Position numbers and translations under genes: made by a program | The notes under the pieces: generated by a model | Told to the model about the DNA's origin: nothing | The model's input: only the letters and a program-made list of their open reading frames with translations | Database searches by the model: none | Assembly (NCBI GenBank): GCA_000827265.1 | Contig: KN834760.1 | Coordinates: 999,647 to 1,062,055, forward strand | From: Collybiopsis luxurians FD-317 M1 | Taxonomy: Eukaryota > Basidiomycota > Agaricomycetes > Agaricales > Omphalotaceae | Length of the DNA: 62,409 bases | Reading direction: 5' to 3' | Part shown: positions 1 to 11,900 of the stretch, piece after piece | Layout: every line of letters begins with the position of its first letter | Position numbering within the stretch: the first letter of the stretch is position 1

Positions 1-95
1 ACACTGGAAAAAAATATTAAAATTCAAAGGAAAAATTATATATATTACTAAGCCTTTTACAGACAATAACAATTGGACTACTGGGGGTGTCTCCG
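1..95. repeat. Short dispersed repeat, copy A (partial at window edge)
   Basis: This AT-rich stretch includes TATATTACTAAGCC followed by TTTTACAGACAATAA. It recurs almost unchanged at about 14,225-14,290, where it sits beside a relic of the Gypsy family. Both copies are followed by a minus-strand coding relic. It may be the edge of a decayed element. The left end is cut by the window, so its full length cannot be seen. Confidence 0.45.
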
Positions 96-1280
96 CTTTG
101 GTTTGAAGGTTCTTTGGGAGTATTGGTAGATTTGGGATTGCATGAACCAGAAGCATTGGGAGGTGGCTGTCAGGGGAGGAGTGCTGAGCAGGTTGACAAG
201 GATGTCTCCCCTCAGAGTCTGAGTCATTGCTGTCATTGTCATCCTCCTCCTGGACAGGAGAAAGGCATTGCCCCTTTCCCTTTCCCTTTGTTAGCTTGCT
301 AGGAGGCAGTGGTGGAGGAACATCCTGCTCCTGCTCCTGCTGAGAAGACAGGCATCGTTCGGTCTCCTTTGTGCAAATTTTTGGAGGTGGAGGGAGCTCC
401 TCCCTCTCCTCACCCTGTTGAACTGGAGGAAGGTGTTGTCTGTTGGTCTTGACATGCCTTTTGGGAAATGGAGGTGGAGGCAGTGTCTCTTCTTCTGCCT
501 CATCCTCTTCTTCCTCCCAGTCACCTTCATACTCCTCTCCCTCCACACCTTGCTTGCTGATAGTATACCCTGTTTGGTGGGGCCAAACTGACAGCCCAGC
601 TGAAGTTGGAGAGGACAGTGGAAGAGGGCTTGAAGCCAGGGGCATGGTGGAGAATGGACACCATGTTGAAGGTCCTGGTGTGGGTGAAACATCTTGTATA
701 GCAAATCCCTCTAAAATGGTTTCAGATAACTCCCTTGCTCTTGAGGGAGTATATGGTCACAAGCTGCAACCTGCAAAAGGCTTGACCAATGGGGGGCTAT
801 CTGGCAGCAGTAAAAGGTCAACAATAGCTTTGTATTTTTTGATTGCTATTTTGAGCACATGGTGACAAAGGTGCTCTCTGTTTTTGAAGGCACTCAATTC
901 ATCTGAGGGTTGAACAGAGGGCAGCCAGTAAACTGTGTTGATACGGTCAGTGACTGCATTTGTCAGTGCATGATTCTGGTTCCAAGCTCAATACATGGTG
1001 TCAATCATGGAGGTAAAGAGGGTAATGTCAAATTTGAGACTGGAATGGTAAGCATTATGTCCAATCATGGGGGTACATAAATCAGGATTAGGATTGATAA
1101 ACATAAGACTGGCAGAGTGAACAGGTTCCTGGAATGTAGTGGCTGTTTGGACTGTCCTGGGTGCAGGGCAGGAATGGGGCAGGCAGGATGCAGAGTCTTC
1201 TAGAGCTTGCAAAGGTGGACCAAAATTAGGGCAGAAAGATTTTCGCCTTGTCCTATGTGATGGAGATCTCAATTCTACAT
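80..1280 (-). pseudogene. Degenerate acidic, proline-rich protein relic
   Basis: On the minus strand a single frame reads from about 960 down to 90 with only one stop (near 755). The section upstream of it (1,272-990) is joined by another stop. Visible parts in order are a helical stretch KNREHLCHHVLKIAIKKYK, a Ser/Pro-rich linker, a Glu/Asp cluster at about 520-480, a PPPPFPKR motif, a second PPPP motif, KGKGKGQ, and an acidic Ser/Asp tail. Nothing here matches a family I recognise. Low-complexity acidic and proline-rich tails are common on chromatin-associated or transposon-carried fungal proteins, but that is only suggestive. CG dinucleotides are nearly absent, so the gene has probably decayed like its neighbours. 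Other frames over the same DNA are Leu/Pro/His-rich artefacts. Confidence 0.4.
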
Positions 1281-2048
1281 CTATATGGGACCATTGTCAC
1301 TAACATAGCCTAATGAACTCAATCACCACATACTGGTATTCCTTGCATTGAGTTCAGCAGAATTGCCATCCAGAGTTGTAGAGTCCAGTGAGACTAGATT
1401 ATTGTAGACCAAAAGCTCCAATCAAGGTATTAAAACATGATCCATGAATAGACTTTTCTTCAAATGTCACCTTGTGGCTTGAGTAGATGGTGGCTTGGTT
1501 GCCATAGACTGCTTTTTGAGCAGTGTGAGGCTACCAGAATGGGCTCATTGTAGCTGACCTCTGGTATGAGCCCCTGCAATTTTGATTTGTCTCCTTGCAG
1601 CATGAGTGGTATGTTTGGGGGAGTTGCTCATTGTGAAATGGATTTGGATGTGAAGTGAATGATATTAACTGAAAAGAAGAAAACTTTATTAAGTGCACAC
1701 TGTAACCAATGAGCAAGAAAAATGAACAATAGCATTTTTTGTTTTTCCTTTATTTGCTTAACAAGTGCTGGCCTTCCCACAATGTCTGCATAGTAGTTTA
1801 ACATCATCTTGGATGAGGAGCCTTCCTCTCTTATGAATGATTCTAAAGCTGCTGGAGATTCTTAAACATTCTGTCAAGGGAAAGACAAAACAATCTGTGT
1901 CATTGCATACCATTAGTGATGGTAGAACAAATATATCTACATGAAAAATTAGAAAACACAACATGTAGGATAACGAGTACAGCATAAGAAATATCTAAAA
2001 TGAAGTCCACAAGTCTGTAAGAGAGAGCAACCATGTACAACAGAGACT
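1281..2048. other. Intergenic, no supported gene
   Basis: This is AT-rich, CpG-poor DNA with only short open frames on either strand. I see no motif, repeat or RNA gene that I can support here. Confidence 0.5.
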
Positions 2049-3591
2049 TCAGATAAGTGAAACACTATTCCAATTGGCAGGCCCAGGTTGTGGGGGAGGA
2101 GGGGGAGTTTGATGTCTGCCTAACTGGGCCCTCTCAATTTGTTCAGCTAGTCCACTGACACTTGCAACCACTTCTGCCTTCTTCTGTTTCACATTCTGAA
2201 TCTTTCCCTCACTGTCTGGTTCATCTGGTGGCAATGTCCAGCCACCACACTTTGTCCTGATTTCATAAATTTTCTTGTTACCAGCAGCATTTAAAGTTGC
2301 AGAAAGATAAACAAGCAGGAGGAACAAGTAGTGAATTGCAAATGGCTCCTCCTCAACCATTACTTCCTCATTGTAGCCTATTCATCCCAGTATTGGGCAA
2401 AGGTTGACTCTCTGAACAAGATACATGCCATTGCCAGTGATCAAATTCCAGCGTCATTGTGGGCTACATTGCTGACTCTACATACAAGCCTGCTGACATG
2501 ACAGTGCAGACTGACCTTGTCAGTATCAGCAATGAGATAGAGACCCCTTGCATTGTAGCCCTTCTGGCTGACTGCATTGGTATGCATCCCACCTGGAGGA
2601 ATATTGCAAATGTCTTCCACATGGATTTTGATGTATCTGCTTCTTCTCTTGTCCTTTCAGTTTAGAGACATGTGAACTTGAAGTCTACCATCAGATAGGA
2701 TGAGATAGACAAGCTGATCCAGTGGGCTAGTGTGTGGGCCATGGTGAATTATAATGTTAAATTCCAGATCATGCAAAGACAGACACCATACAGGACTAAG
2801 AATCCACTTGTCAGGCAGTGGTGGATCCAAAAGAAGCAGACCCCTGAGTTGCATCTCATACTCCTTAGCATCAGCCTCTACCACCTTGTCGAAAAGCAGA
2901 TTAGCACATTGCCAAATGTTGTGTGTGAGAATGGCAGTGGATTGAATGCTTGTATATGTAGGGGTATAACCTGAGTGGAAACAGTAATAGTTGTCTAGTC
3001 CAGAGAATTTTGAGTCATGTAGAAACTGCAGAGATCTTATTAGAAACATCAGTGACACAAGAAGATAAATGCAAGGGGACAAATGAACTTACTCAGCATT
3101 TTGAACCAAGTTGTAGTCCAGTCATTCATCTCCAGCTGTCACAACATTGTAGCAAACATACACAGCCAAACCACTGATGCAGCTGTCATCCTGTTGAATG
3201 TCAAGAACTACACCCTGGTAGCCTTTCCTCATAGGGTGTTTCATCATGATAACATGCATACCCATCCACGGAGCCCAGTGTGTGTGTAAATCTGGTGGTA
3301 ATTCAGTCAGGGATGAGTTTCAGGAAGGAGTCAGCTGCATCATTGAAGCTAGGGAAGATGAAATATCACTGATGGCAGTGGAGGATGGAGCATTGTACAC
3401 AGAGTTCAGAGTAAAGCTCTGAACAGACTTGATTGGTGCTGCAGTGAAAAGTCCATTATGCAGGGAACAGGTGACAAAGTTCTCATTGCACTGTTGTTCT
3501 AGCTGCTGGACACATCAGGAAAAATAGCTTGAACTTGGGGTTAAATTATAACAACCTCAAGAAACCTAAGAAGCATAGGACACTTCTAGTA

Positions 3592-4357
3592 CTTAGGTTA
3601 CCTAGGTTTTCACAGTCCAACCCCTATATCCTGGGGTGCCCTAGGTTGTCCTAGGTTGTCTCAGGCTGCCCCAGGTTGCCCCAGGTTGGCTCAGGTTGGC
3701 TCAAGTTACCTGAGATTACCCCAGGTTGCATAAAGAGTTAATAAGTAAAAATAATATATCTTTATATATTACTGTTTGTACTCTATTCTACTGTATATAG
3801 TGGGCTATTGTACTTGTATAGTAGTAGTAGTAGTATTGAACTTGTACATATTTTATGTATAGTATATATGGTGTACATTTTCGTCAAGTATTATACTTTA
3901 TAATGTATTACAGTATACTAGTATTAACCTAATATACTCAAGTACAGTATTTCAGTACAGTAAAGAGCTTATACATGTACATATAGTGTGTATATAGTAT
4001 GGTATAATTGTGATATACTTGTTTTGACCATATGAAAATTATTTTGATTGTAGACAGCTCACAGGGTTGCATCATGTGACTTATGTCAAATTTCAGTTTC
4101 TATGAGTTATCTACAACTAAGAAGGTGTCCTTGTCATGCATTTAGGATAGATTAAAGCATAGATGTATATATTCAATATAATTTTGCCTTATTTGGTAAT
4201 ATTTACAGCATCACTCCTCAGGTATCCTTGGGATACCTGAGGTTTGCCCAGGATATTGGCATTTCCTAGGTTACCTGAGGTTCACCCAGGTTGCACAGGT
4301 CACCTAGGTCACCCAGGTCCCTCAGGTTGCTCCAGGTTGCCTCCTAGGTAACCTGAG
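3592..4357. mobile_element. Small non-autonomous TIR element with CAGGTT arrays
   Basis: The ends are imperfect 15-bp inverted repeats: CTTAGGTTACCTAGG at 3,592-3,606 and CCTAGGTAACCTGAG at 4,343-4,357, with one mismatch when one is reversed. Inside each end is an array of about 10-bp CCCAGGTTG-like units (3,640-3,730 and 4,240-4,345), flanking an AT-rich core rich in TATA and AGTA. It has no coding capacity. It lies inside the minus-strand KOW-like relic, so it probably inserted there. The subterminal arrays are in the same direction at both ends, which is unusual for a classic MITE. A pair of satellite patches with chance inverted ends remains possible. Confidence 0.45.
4216..4242. repeat. 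Perfect 12-bp hairpin
   Basis: CCTCAGGTATCC at 4,216-4,227 is followed by a 3-nt loop and its exact reverse complement at 4,231-4,242. It lies in the right CAGGTT array of the TIR element. Confidence 0.8.
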
Positions 4358-6796
4358 GCTCAGACCATTTTTCCTGATGCAGTTGCATCATTCAAAAGTA
4401 CAGATGCAGAACAGTTCAAGGGATCAGTTGCTAGTACCAAACTGAGGCCACTGATACTTGGTATACAGATGATGCTCATGTTGCTGAAGTTTTCTGCAGT
4501 AGAACAGTGAGAAGGGAAAAACTTCAAGGCTGAAAGTGTCCTTGCAAGATGTGGATTCAACAGACTTGATAAGGCCAACAGAGCTGTGGTAGGATTGTGG
4601 TAAAAGTGGGCCTGTATACTCATGTCCAAATGGTTCGAGGACATGAACCTCCTTGCCTATCAAAAAGCACCACATAGATGGAATGGGCATACAGAGCCAT
4701 GATCCTCATATGGCAGGATGTTGGGATCATGCAAAGTATTTGAAGATGTTGGGATCTATGGTTGAGGGAGCAGCAGATATACACTGAGCCTTTTGTTCTG
4801 AGGCCATAAGGCCTCTACAGAATAGCATGTCATTGTATAAAAACCCCTGAAGATGACTGCACAGATAGGGCTTTGAGCACACATTATTGTAGCAGTTGAG
4901 CATTTTGACTTTGAAGTTCATCTCCTGGGCAAGACCAACAGCCTCATTGAAAAAGAACAGCAGAGGAGGAGGATGTAGATTATCACTGGCTGCATATTGA
5001 ACCATATCAGCTTGGCTTCTTGCAAGGCAGGGTAGCAGAAGGAGGGGGATATGGGTCAAATGATAGTCTAGCCACAGATCTGGCATGACCACCAGAGCAA
5101 TATCCTGGTTATTGTAACCACCTTTGATGCATACCCAGTCCCCAGGGTGGAATTTTTGTTAAGTGCTTAGCTTGGGATCATGTTCCGGACTAACACCAGC
5201 AACAGCATAATGGATGGGCATCTCTAGCCACATTGAGTGCTGCAGGATGGGGACTTTGGAGAATACCCAGACTCATAATCTCAGAGAAGAAGGATCATCC
5301 TTGTTGGTTGATATGACTGCTCTCTCCTTCCCCTTTAGCAATGCAGTTACAGAGGAAGTGAAGGCTGTGACAAGAGGATAGCGTGGAAAATAGAAACCAT
5401 TGATACTATGGAGGTACATAGCCAGTTGTGTGTTTGATTTGAACATATTCCTGGCCATGATATATAACCACCCTCGACAATGAGACAGAAAAGCCATGAG
5501 GATCAAACAGTTGGGCACTGTTGTAGCATGAGGGTCATGTAGGTTAGGGTTGTTTTTGAGAATGTTGTTACAGATGGTTTTGATAATTTGTTTCTCAAAA
5601 CCTTTCTATATCTGTCATTCAGTTTGATTTTCATATAATACTGATATAAGTATTCACATGGCATCATACATGAAAAACAGTGAAGTTCTGTAGAAACATA
5701 GGACCTGGATGTTTGTATTGAATTTGTCAAAGCTGCTCATAGAAAGCAGCCAGAGTGGGATCCAAGTCAGTTTCCAGTTCCACTTCAAAGAAATAGCCTT
5801 CCTCCTCTTCCTCTTCTTTGTCCTTCTCCTCCTCCTCTTCCTTCTCCTCTCCCTCCTGTTCTTCTTCATCTTCCTGCTCTGCAATGGCTTTTCCAAGGAC
5901 CTTGGGAAATTCAAAAGGGATTTCCAGGGTAGGGGATAGGGGATAGACCAGATTTGGACAGATGGTTATATCCTCAATTGCAGTTTCACTTGGTGTAAGA
6001 GGTGGGGGAGTAGGAGATGCAATTTTGTGGTATCCAGGTCCATGCAAGTGAATATATTGTGCCTCAATGTCATCAAAGAGAGAGGGAATCCAAAAGCCAT
6101 TGGCATCTTTCATCATACAAGAGGAGCCTGCGGACCCAGAGAGTGAAAGGTCAGTGGAGGCATACTGATGGAGCTCCTTTGCTAAGTGTTCATCATATGC
6201 ATTATCCTCCTTCTCCCCCCAAGCCAGTCCATCAGGAAGTCCATACTCTTCCTCATCATCATCTTCTTTGGCCTCTCCTAAAATGAACAGATTGGAATTT
6301 TTGCTACTACATTTGAGTGCCCTCCTGTGCAAAGTTTCCTGTATAATGAGAAATGGAACTGAGATCAGAAAATGTGTGTCAGATAAGGAATATGTCCTGC
6401 CTTTTTGAACTCATCTTGCTTGGGATTAGATGTTGAGGGGGCGGGAGACAACATCCAATGGAATCTGAAAGGAAGGCAGGTCAGCACAGTGTCTAGACAG
6501 AAAATATATGGAGGGGGAACATGCTGGAATTGACCAACATGGTCCCTCTCTGTATTTTTTTGCATTTAGCTCATTCTCAGGCTCACTTTACATCCTTCAG
6601 ATGTTCTCAGCATTGTCAAGGTATATTTCTTCATCATATCTAATGACTCCTGCCCTCTATCCATCATACTGCCAGACTTACCAATGAGCAGTACTATGGC
6701 AATGATGGTCTTGCGAGAGTGAAGGAAGGAGTCTTTCCCACAGGGAACCAGCCTGCCTTACTCTGGACAAAGTCCAGAGTTGCATAAGCAAGTTTG

Positions 6797-6855
6797 GCTG
6801 AATTGGCTCATCAGTTTCTCAGCTTATCTCACAGAAACTGATGAGCCAATTCAGC
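6797..6855. repeat. Perfect 23-bp inverted repeat with 13-nt loop
   Basis: Bases 6,797-6,819 are the exact reverse complement of 6,833-6,855, separated by the 13-base loop CAGCTTATCTCAC. The right arm overlaps the first codons of the open frame that starts at 6,841. Such a long perfect hairpin in otherwise mutated DNA suggests a recent origin, for example by template switching during replication, or a structured RNA. Which it is cannot be told from sequence alone. Confidence 0.9.
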
Positions 6856-7523
6856 TATTCCTTGCTATCATTCATGTCTTCCACCCAACTCAAGAGTCTT
6901 ATGAAGGTGAGTAGGTTGTGGCTGCTTCTCTGCCCTATCCTTTACTCATTGGAGCTGTGCAGCTCATACTCAATCCATTCCAGCAATGGATGCTCAACAC
7001 CTGTCCTGCTGTTATTGACTGGTCATGGGTCTTGGATCATGATTGCAGCCTCATCAACTATTGGCCCTCTTTCCAAGAGTCATATGCCAAAGACATTTGG
7101 ACTTATGCTGACCAGATTAGGCAAAAAGCAGCATACCGGAACCCAAGGGTCACTCAAACAATGATGGACATACTGTTTGAGGAGCTAACTGGGTTCATCT
7201 TGTCATTCCCCGATGCTCCTCATTACTTTTTATCCCCTGAAATCATCACTGAATTCCTTTGGTCAACAGATTTAGAGGGCATCCATCTCATTCTTCTCCA
7301 CTTCATATCTATGTTGCAAGCAATGTGGGATGACGACAATGAGTTTGAATGCAACCACCCAGTGTTTGGGTACAGGGAGAGATTTGGAAAGAAGGCTTGG
7401 ACATTACAGGATGTGTACAATTGCCAAGCAGCTGTAGATGCTCAGGCTTTCACCCTAGAGCTTCTAATTACCAAACCTAATGGTCAAATTTGGAGTGTAG
7501 CCAAAGGATGTTTCACCTATTAG
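6841..7523 (+). CDS. Unknown protein with one apparent intron
   Basis: Two open segments join across a plausible intron. Exon 1 runs from the ATG at 6,841 to 6,906, the intron GTGAGT...CAG spans 6,907-6,983 (77 bp, phase 0), and exon 2 continues from 6,984 to the TAG at 7,521-7,523. The joined product is about 201 residues. It is rich in aromatic residues, with the core PDAPHYFLSPEIITEFLW and a charged NEFECNHPVFGYRERFGKK region. I recognise no domain, signal peptide or membrane span. The start is uncertain because a perfect hairpin covers it, and further upstream exons may exist. Its survival as a 180-codon open frame in a region where nearly all other frames are broken is notable. It could still be the tail of a larger decayed gene. 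Confidence 0.45.
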
Positions 7524-7806
7524 TTTTTTTGTGTACAGTTCTGTCTCATTTTTGAGTGACAGATTAGTCTATTATCATATCTGCATACTGTATCTTAACC
7601 TACCGGTTATCATAGTACTGGTATCTTAAATTTGATCTTGTGGTAACTCACAGTGTCATTGCCTTTAATTAATTTGAATGGAAACTCCCTTCAGATACAA
7701 AATTTCCATGGCCAAATGCAGTTGTCAATAAGTACTAGTGGTCTGCAATGACCTTAAACTATAATGGTGGCTTGATCAAGAATCAATTTGGGTAGGCAAT
7801 GTAATT

Positions 7807-8622
7807 TTGCACTGTTTTTCACTGTATATAAACTCCTTTCAAAAGTACCTGGATTCTGTTCTTTTGCTATCCAAAGCACTTCCCAACACTATGCCTTCTG
7901 CTCTCAAGACACTCAAATCAAACTCAGCACTGTACTTGGCTGAGTCTTGCACAGTGCACATTCTGAATGTTCAAACAAAATTTGTATGTCACCCAGTTCT
8001 CTCATCTAGTTGTAGTTTTGCTAACTTATATCAATAGTGATGTCATGCAGTAGTCAAATATGTTGAGTTCACATTCAAAAACACCAATAAATCATGCATC
8101 CACCCCCTCTACTCTCTATACAAGCTCCCTGAGCACCAGGTCATTTTTGAATGGGATGGTTGCAATCACATGCAGTTACTGTCCTATGCTCATCAAGTCA
8201 TCCCACTAGCACATCTACATGACAGTTGAGTTGCCCAAGCATGCTTCAAATGCTGGGCTGCAAATCTTGAACATTTCACTCACACTTTCAATGGTGTTCC
8301 AAATATTCCATTGTCTCTGAAAACCTGTGCCCAATGGCTTCAGGTATATGACCCTGAAGGCTGTAATCTTATGGTTCAGCACCTCCTTGGCATCCTCTGT
8401 GAAATATTCAAGTCCATAACTGTCAGAGACTTTGAATGGGCTCCTTTACAGCAAGCATACAAGGCTTGCTTCCCTATGTATTGGTGGAAGCTCAGTATCA
8501 TTGAATGGGAAGTGCATGATAGTGAGATCAAAGCCATTGATAAAAGGCATTTGGATTATGATGAGAAAAGGGGTGATTGGTTCTTCATCAATTCTGGTAA
8601 ATTTTTAAAGGATATAGTCTAG
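7807..8622 (+). pseudogene. Unknown protein relic
   Basis: A plus-strand frame at 8,040-8,620 with one internal stop (near 8,226) encodes a coherent segment. It includes PLYSLYKLPEHQVIFEWDG, WAANLEHFTHTFNGVPNIP and WWKLSIIEWEVHDSEIKA, ending in RGDWFFINSGKF. A preceding open frame lies at 7,807-8,037. The composition is that of a globular protein rather than a random frame, but I do not recognise the family. It follows the 6,841-7,523 gene on the same strand after a 280-base AT-rich gap and could be the downstream part of the same locus. CG dinucleotides are scarce, as elsewhere in this block. Confidence 0.35.
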
Positions 8623-8999
8623 CATTTTACTGTACCAAATCAGTTTGAAGTTTATTCCATTAAATAAGACTACACTAGGTATACTATTAGAATGTTCAAT
8701 AGAAAAACTTTGCTATACCATGCCTTGGCTTTCCCAATTTAGGCAGGAACCCAATAATAATATACATGATCTGTTTTGGTACTAAAACAATTGCCCCTTT
8801 TCATCCAAGCATATGATGCTGAGCTGTTTTTGTTATGCACTGTAAGCTAGCCTATTGTCATATATGTGGTTTGTGGTCCAAAATGACCTTAAACTAGCAC
8901 TATTGAGACTTGTGCACCTTCCCTTTGTTCCTCCATAATATCCCATTCCTCTTCTCCGGATACCTCATACTAGCATTTTTCCAGCCTAGCCTCATGTCT
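8623..8999. other. Intergenic, no supported gene
   Basis: AT-rich DNA between the unknown plus-strand relic and the KDZ relic. No coding signal, repeat or RNA gene can be supported here. Confidence 0.4.
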
Positions 9000-11900
9000 G
9001 TATGCCCTCAACTTGGCAAAAAGAAAATTGTGACCCCTGTGCCTCCCACTGCCTCATCTTATGAGCTTAAACAAATCTCAAGCTCAGGATGATGCAAACT
9101 CCACAATGAACCATTGGTTCTGCTCCTGATAGGTGTCACCTTAATGCAAAAGCCTGGACTTCTGAGAATTCCAGGACAGGTTGGAGTTAGAGACAATCAA
9201 CCTATTACTGAGGAAGATATTGCTCGAGCTGGAACCACTGCCAGTGCACCCCTCGCTACTTCTCTCAATGGCAAGAGCTATGTCTTTACACCAGAGGTCA
9301 TGTTACCCAGCAAACATTGTTCAAAATGCCAGAAAACTTCGCAATGATGGATTGACAATGTTATACCATCGCTTTTGGATCCCTACCTTGAACTTCAAAG
9401 AAGGACCCAATCATTTCAACATGAGAGTAGGCTGACAGCTGAAGCTGAATTATGTTCTTGCTGTCCTACTTGAAGCTTGTCTGTATGGGTGGTTCAATTT
9501 CATGGTATGTCTACAGACTCATAACTCTACCTCTCCTCACTAAGCAGTCCCCATTGTAGAACTGGAGAAGATAGAGCTCAAAGTATCAACTTGTGCTCCT
9601 GCCACTGTCCAACTGGTGCAGTGCAGGCTTTTTCCTTGTGCACCAGTTTTTCCATCACTCGCTGTGGATATATGGGTATTGGATTTTGTCTGATGGCTCT
9701 TTCTTTGCATTGCACCTAACTACACTGCTTGGTGCACCACAGTGATTGACTTCTTGGGCACACAAGGCTATTGTCTTCCCAGTGACAATCCCCTATAAAG
9801 AAGATTTGCAAATGCACTGCAATGGTTTATTGCACTACATGATGCTGCCAACTTCAGGGTTGTGCTCCTTTTACATAATGTTCAAATAGGTCTTATTCCA
9901 GAAGCTCACGGACAACCTATGCAGTGAATGCCTGTATCTCATTGCCGAGAAAGCATACCATTGCCATTTCCCACAAATGAAGAAGTGGCTGCTGATCTGC
10001 CTGAATCTAGTAAATGTCAAAATGGAGGATTGACTCAGCATGTTTGATTTGTAGATGAAGTTGAGGATGCTCCTTGTCCATGCAAGGTCTTGTGATGATG
10101 GGGCAGACAGCTCTGAGGAAACAGAGTCAACAATGCCACTACATTGACCAAGTGAATATCTGCACTTGAGGTGTCTGCTTTGTTTTGGTGGATCTGAAAC
10201 ATGAGCATTATGCCTATGGATCAGGACTGGTTTAACTGGCTTAACTGATTCTCTATTTAGCAAGAGCATCATTGTCTGTCTCAATGCCTGCTTTACTCAG
10301 AAGCACAATGTACAAAAATCTGGCTGCGATCCCCCCCAGACCCATCCTCAGTCATTTTTTATTCCTGAATTGGAAGTCATGGCTTGGAAGATGCATATCA
10401 ATGCTACTTGAAGCAGTAAGGAGTCTGCATGACCCACCAAGTGAAAGAAGCTGTTGAAAACTTCATTCACTTCCAATGAAGTTGGCCATTTTGTGTTGTC
10501 ACGACCACCCACTTTGGGTTGTGAACATGAATACCCCTGGTGAAGCTCAGCATTACACCCTTGCTTTATTGGCAAAGTTATTTGAACACCTCCCACTGAG
10601 TGTAATTGTTTGAATTCTGTATGATATTGTGTGCCAGCTGCATTGGAGTTGCATCAAGTGGGGTTTCCTTAAGCCTTACATTTCCAGCACCACTTTCTCA
10701 ATCTCAATATTTCATGCATTTGGTCATCAATGGCCTTGCCAAATAATTTATCATCTGCACAAAACTATAGGTTATGGTTTATTGGAGGGTGAAGGTGCTG
10801 AGAGACTCTGGCATTCTCTCAGTCAATTAATTGCCTATGGGCAAGTAGCAGGGGTACAGTGGTCCCATCCATGATTGTCTAGAGCTCATCACTAATTTCT
10901 CTTTAGTTTCATGTCCATATGTACCATCTCAATAGTCAGCTTGAGTTTGCAAATGAAGAGGGACTGTTCAAGCTGGGAGGCTGGCTGAGGTGCAAACTTT
11001 TTGCATGCAATGCTAAATGGATGGAAGTTGACACAAGTTCTTGTGAGTTGCAAATTTGAAGAGCAAGTCCTCTACAATGAATGGGAGAAGCAAGTTCAGG
11101 CACAGACAAAGCCACTTCCATGTATGTTTCTGTCTCTCACTTTGTAAATCTACTGAACTGTCTATTCACTAGGACAATGCAAGAATCAAGGCAAAATTGC
11201 TGTTGAAGAAGTTTTGCATTAATGGGCCCAATTTAAGCCCAGGCATGTAATTGATGAAAATTAACAATGTCACCTTTGCATTACACATGCTGGCTGCAGT
11301 AATTATGATCTGACAGCCAAAGTCTACAATTACACTTGACAGTGGTAACCTTACTGAAAATGGAACTACTTGAAGAAAGGGGATCCATTTTGTAGAAAGG
11401 TATACCATTATTGTTCAACACAGAATGCTTGAGAGATGTTGCTCTAGTATTTGTCCATGCTAGCAGACCCATCCAATTATAGTGATGGTCTCTTATAAAG
11501 CAGGTGTATTGTTGGAACCACATACGAATCATTCAACTGAAAGGGTTACCATTACCAGAGACTATTATGAGTGACCAACAGGCCAGATTGATAAGGAACC
11601 TGATTGCTCTGATGCCAAGAATGAGATGGCTACAGCCTCACAGAACCTAAATAAAGATGAGCTGACCAGAGATACCAGATCTTGGGAGGAAATAAGGTTA
11701 TAGATCCCTTTTGATCTAAGAGACACCATTCAATGACTATGGGTGGCCACTTACAAATAATAAGTTGCAATATTAGAATGAAAGGAAAACTCTTCTTGAG
11801 AAAGAGAAGCATCTAGATGGACACCATGGATAAGTGAAATAGCAGTTGCACTGCAGAAGCAGGAGTGGGTTATTGCTCAACCCATCTGCACAGAATCAAA

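Larger units (their letters stand above)
2049..6332 (-). pseudogene. Relic of a KOW-domain (Spt5-like) repeat-family protein
   Basis: Read on the minus strand from 6,332 downward, the relic starts with an acidic region (about 6,280-6,230 and a Glu-rich run at 5,880-5,780). It then shows three KOW-like signatures: PGDWVCIKGGYNNQDIALV near 5,155-5,095, IGKEVHVLEPFGHEYTG near 4,660-4,605, and GMHVIMMKHPMRKGYQGVV near 3,265-3,205. A later segment, LVYLILSDGRLQVHM near 2,720, resembles the C-terminal part of the same fungal family. Spt5-like proteins with an acidic N-terminus and serial KOW motifs form large families in Agaricomycetes, often among transposons; true Spt5 acts in transcription elongation. 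Here the frame is broken by many stops and shifts, and a TIR element lies between the second and third KOW-like parts. The family name is inferred from memory of such proteins; the coding nature of the pieces is better supported than the name. Confidence 0.45.

Noticed and set aside
291..704. 137-codon minus-strand frame rich in Leu, Pro and His
   Set aside because: The neighbouring frame on the same strand gives a continuous acidic, proline-rich protein that extends well beyond it; this one is a shadow of low-complexity DNA.
5709..5939. Plus-strand frame full of Leu and Phe, like a membrane protein
   Set aside because: It is the exact antisense of a Glu/Lys codon run in the minus-strand relic, so the hydrophobic look is a codon artefact.
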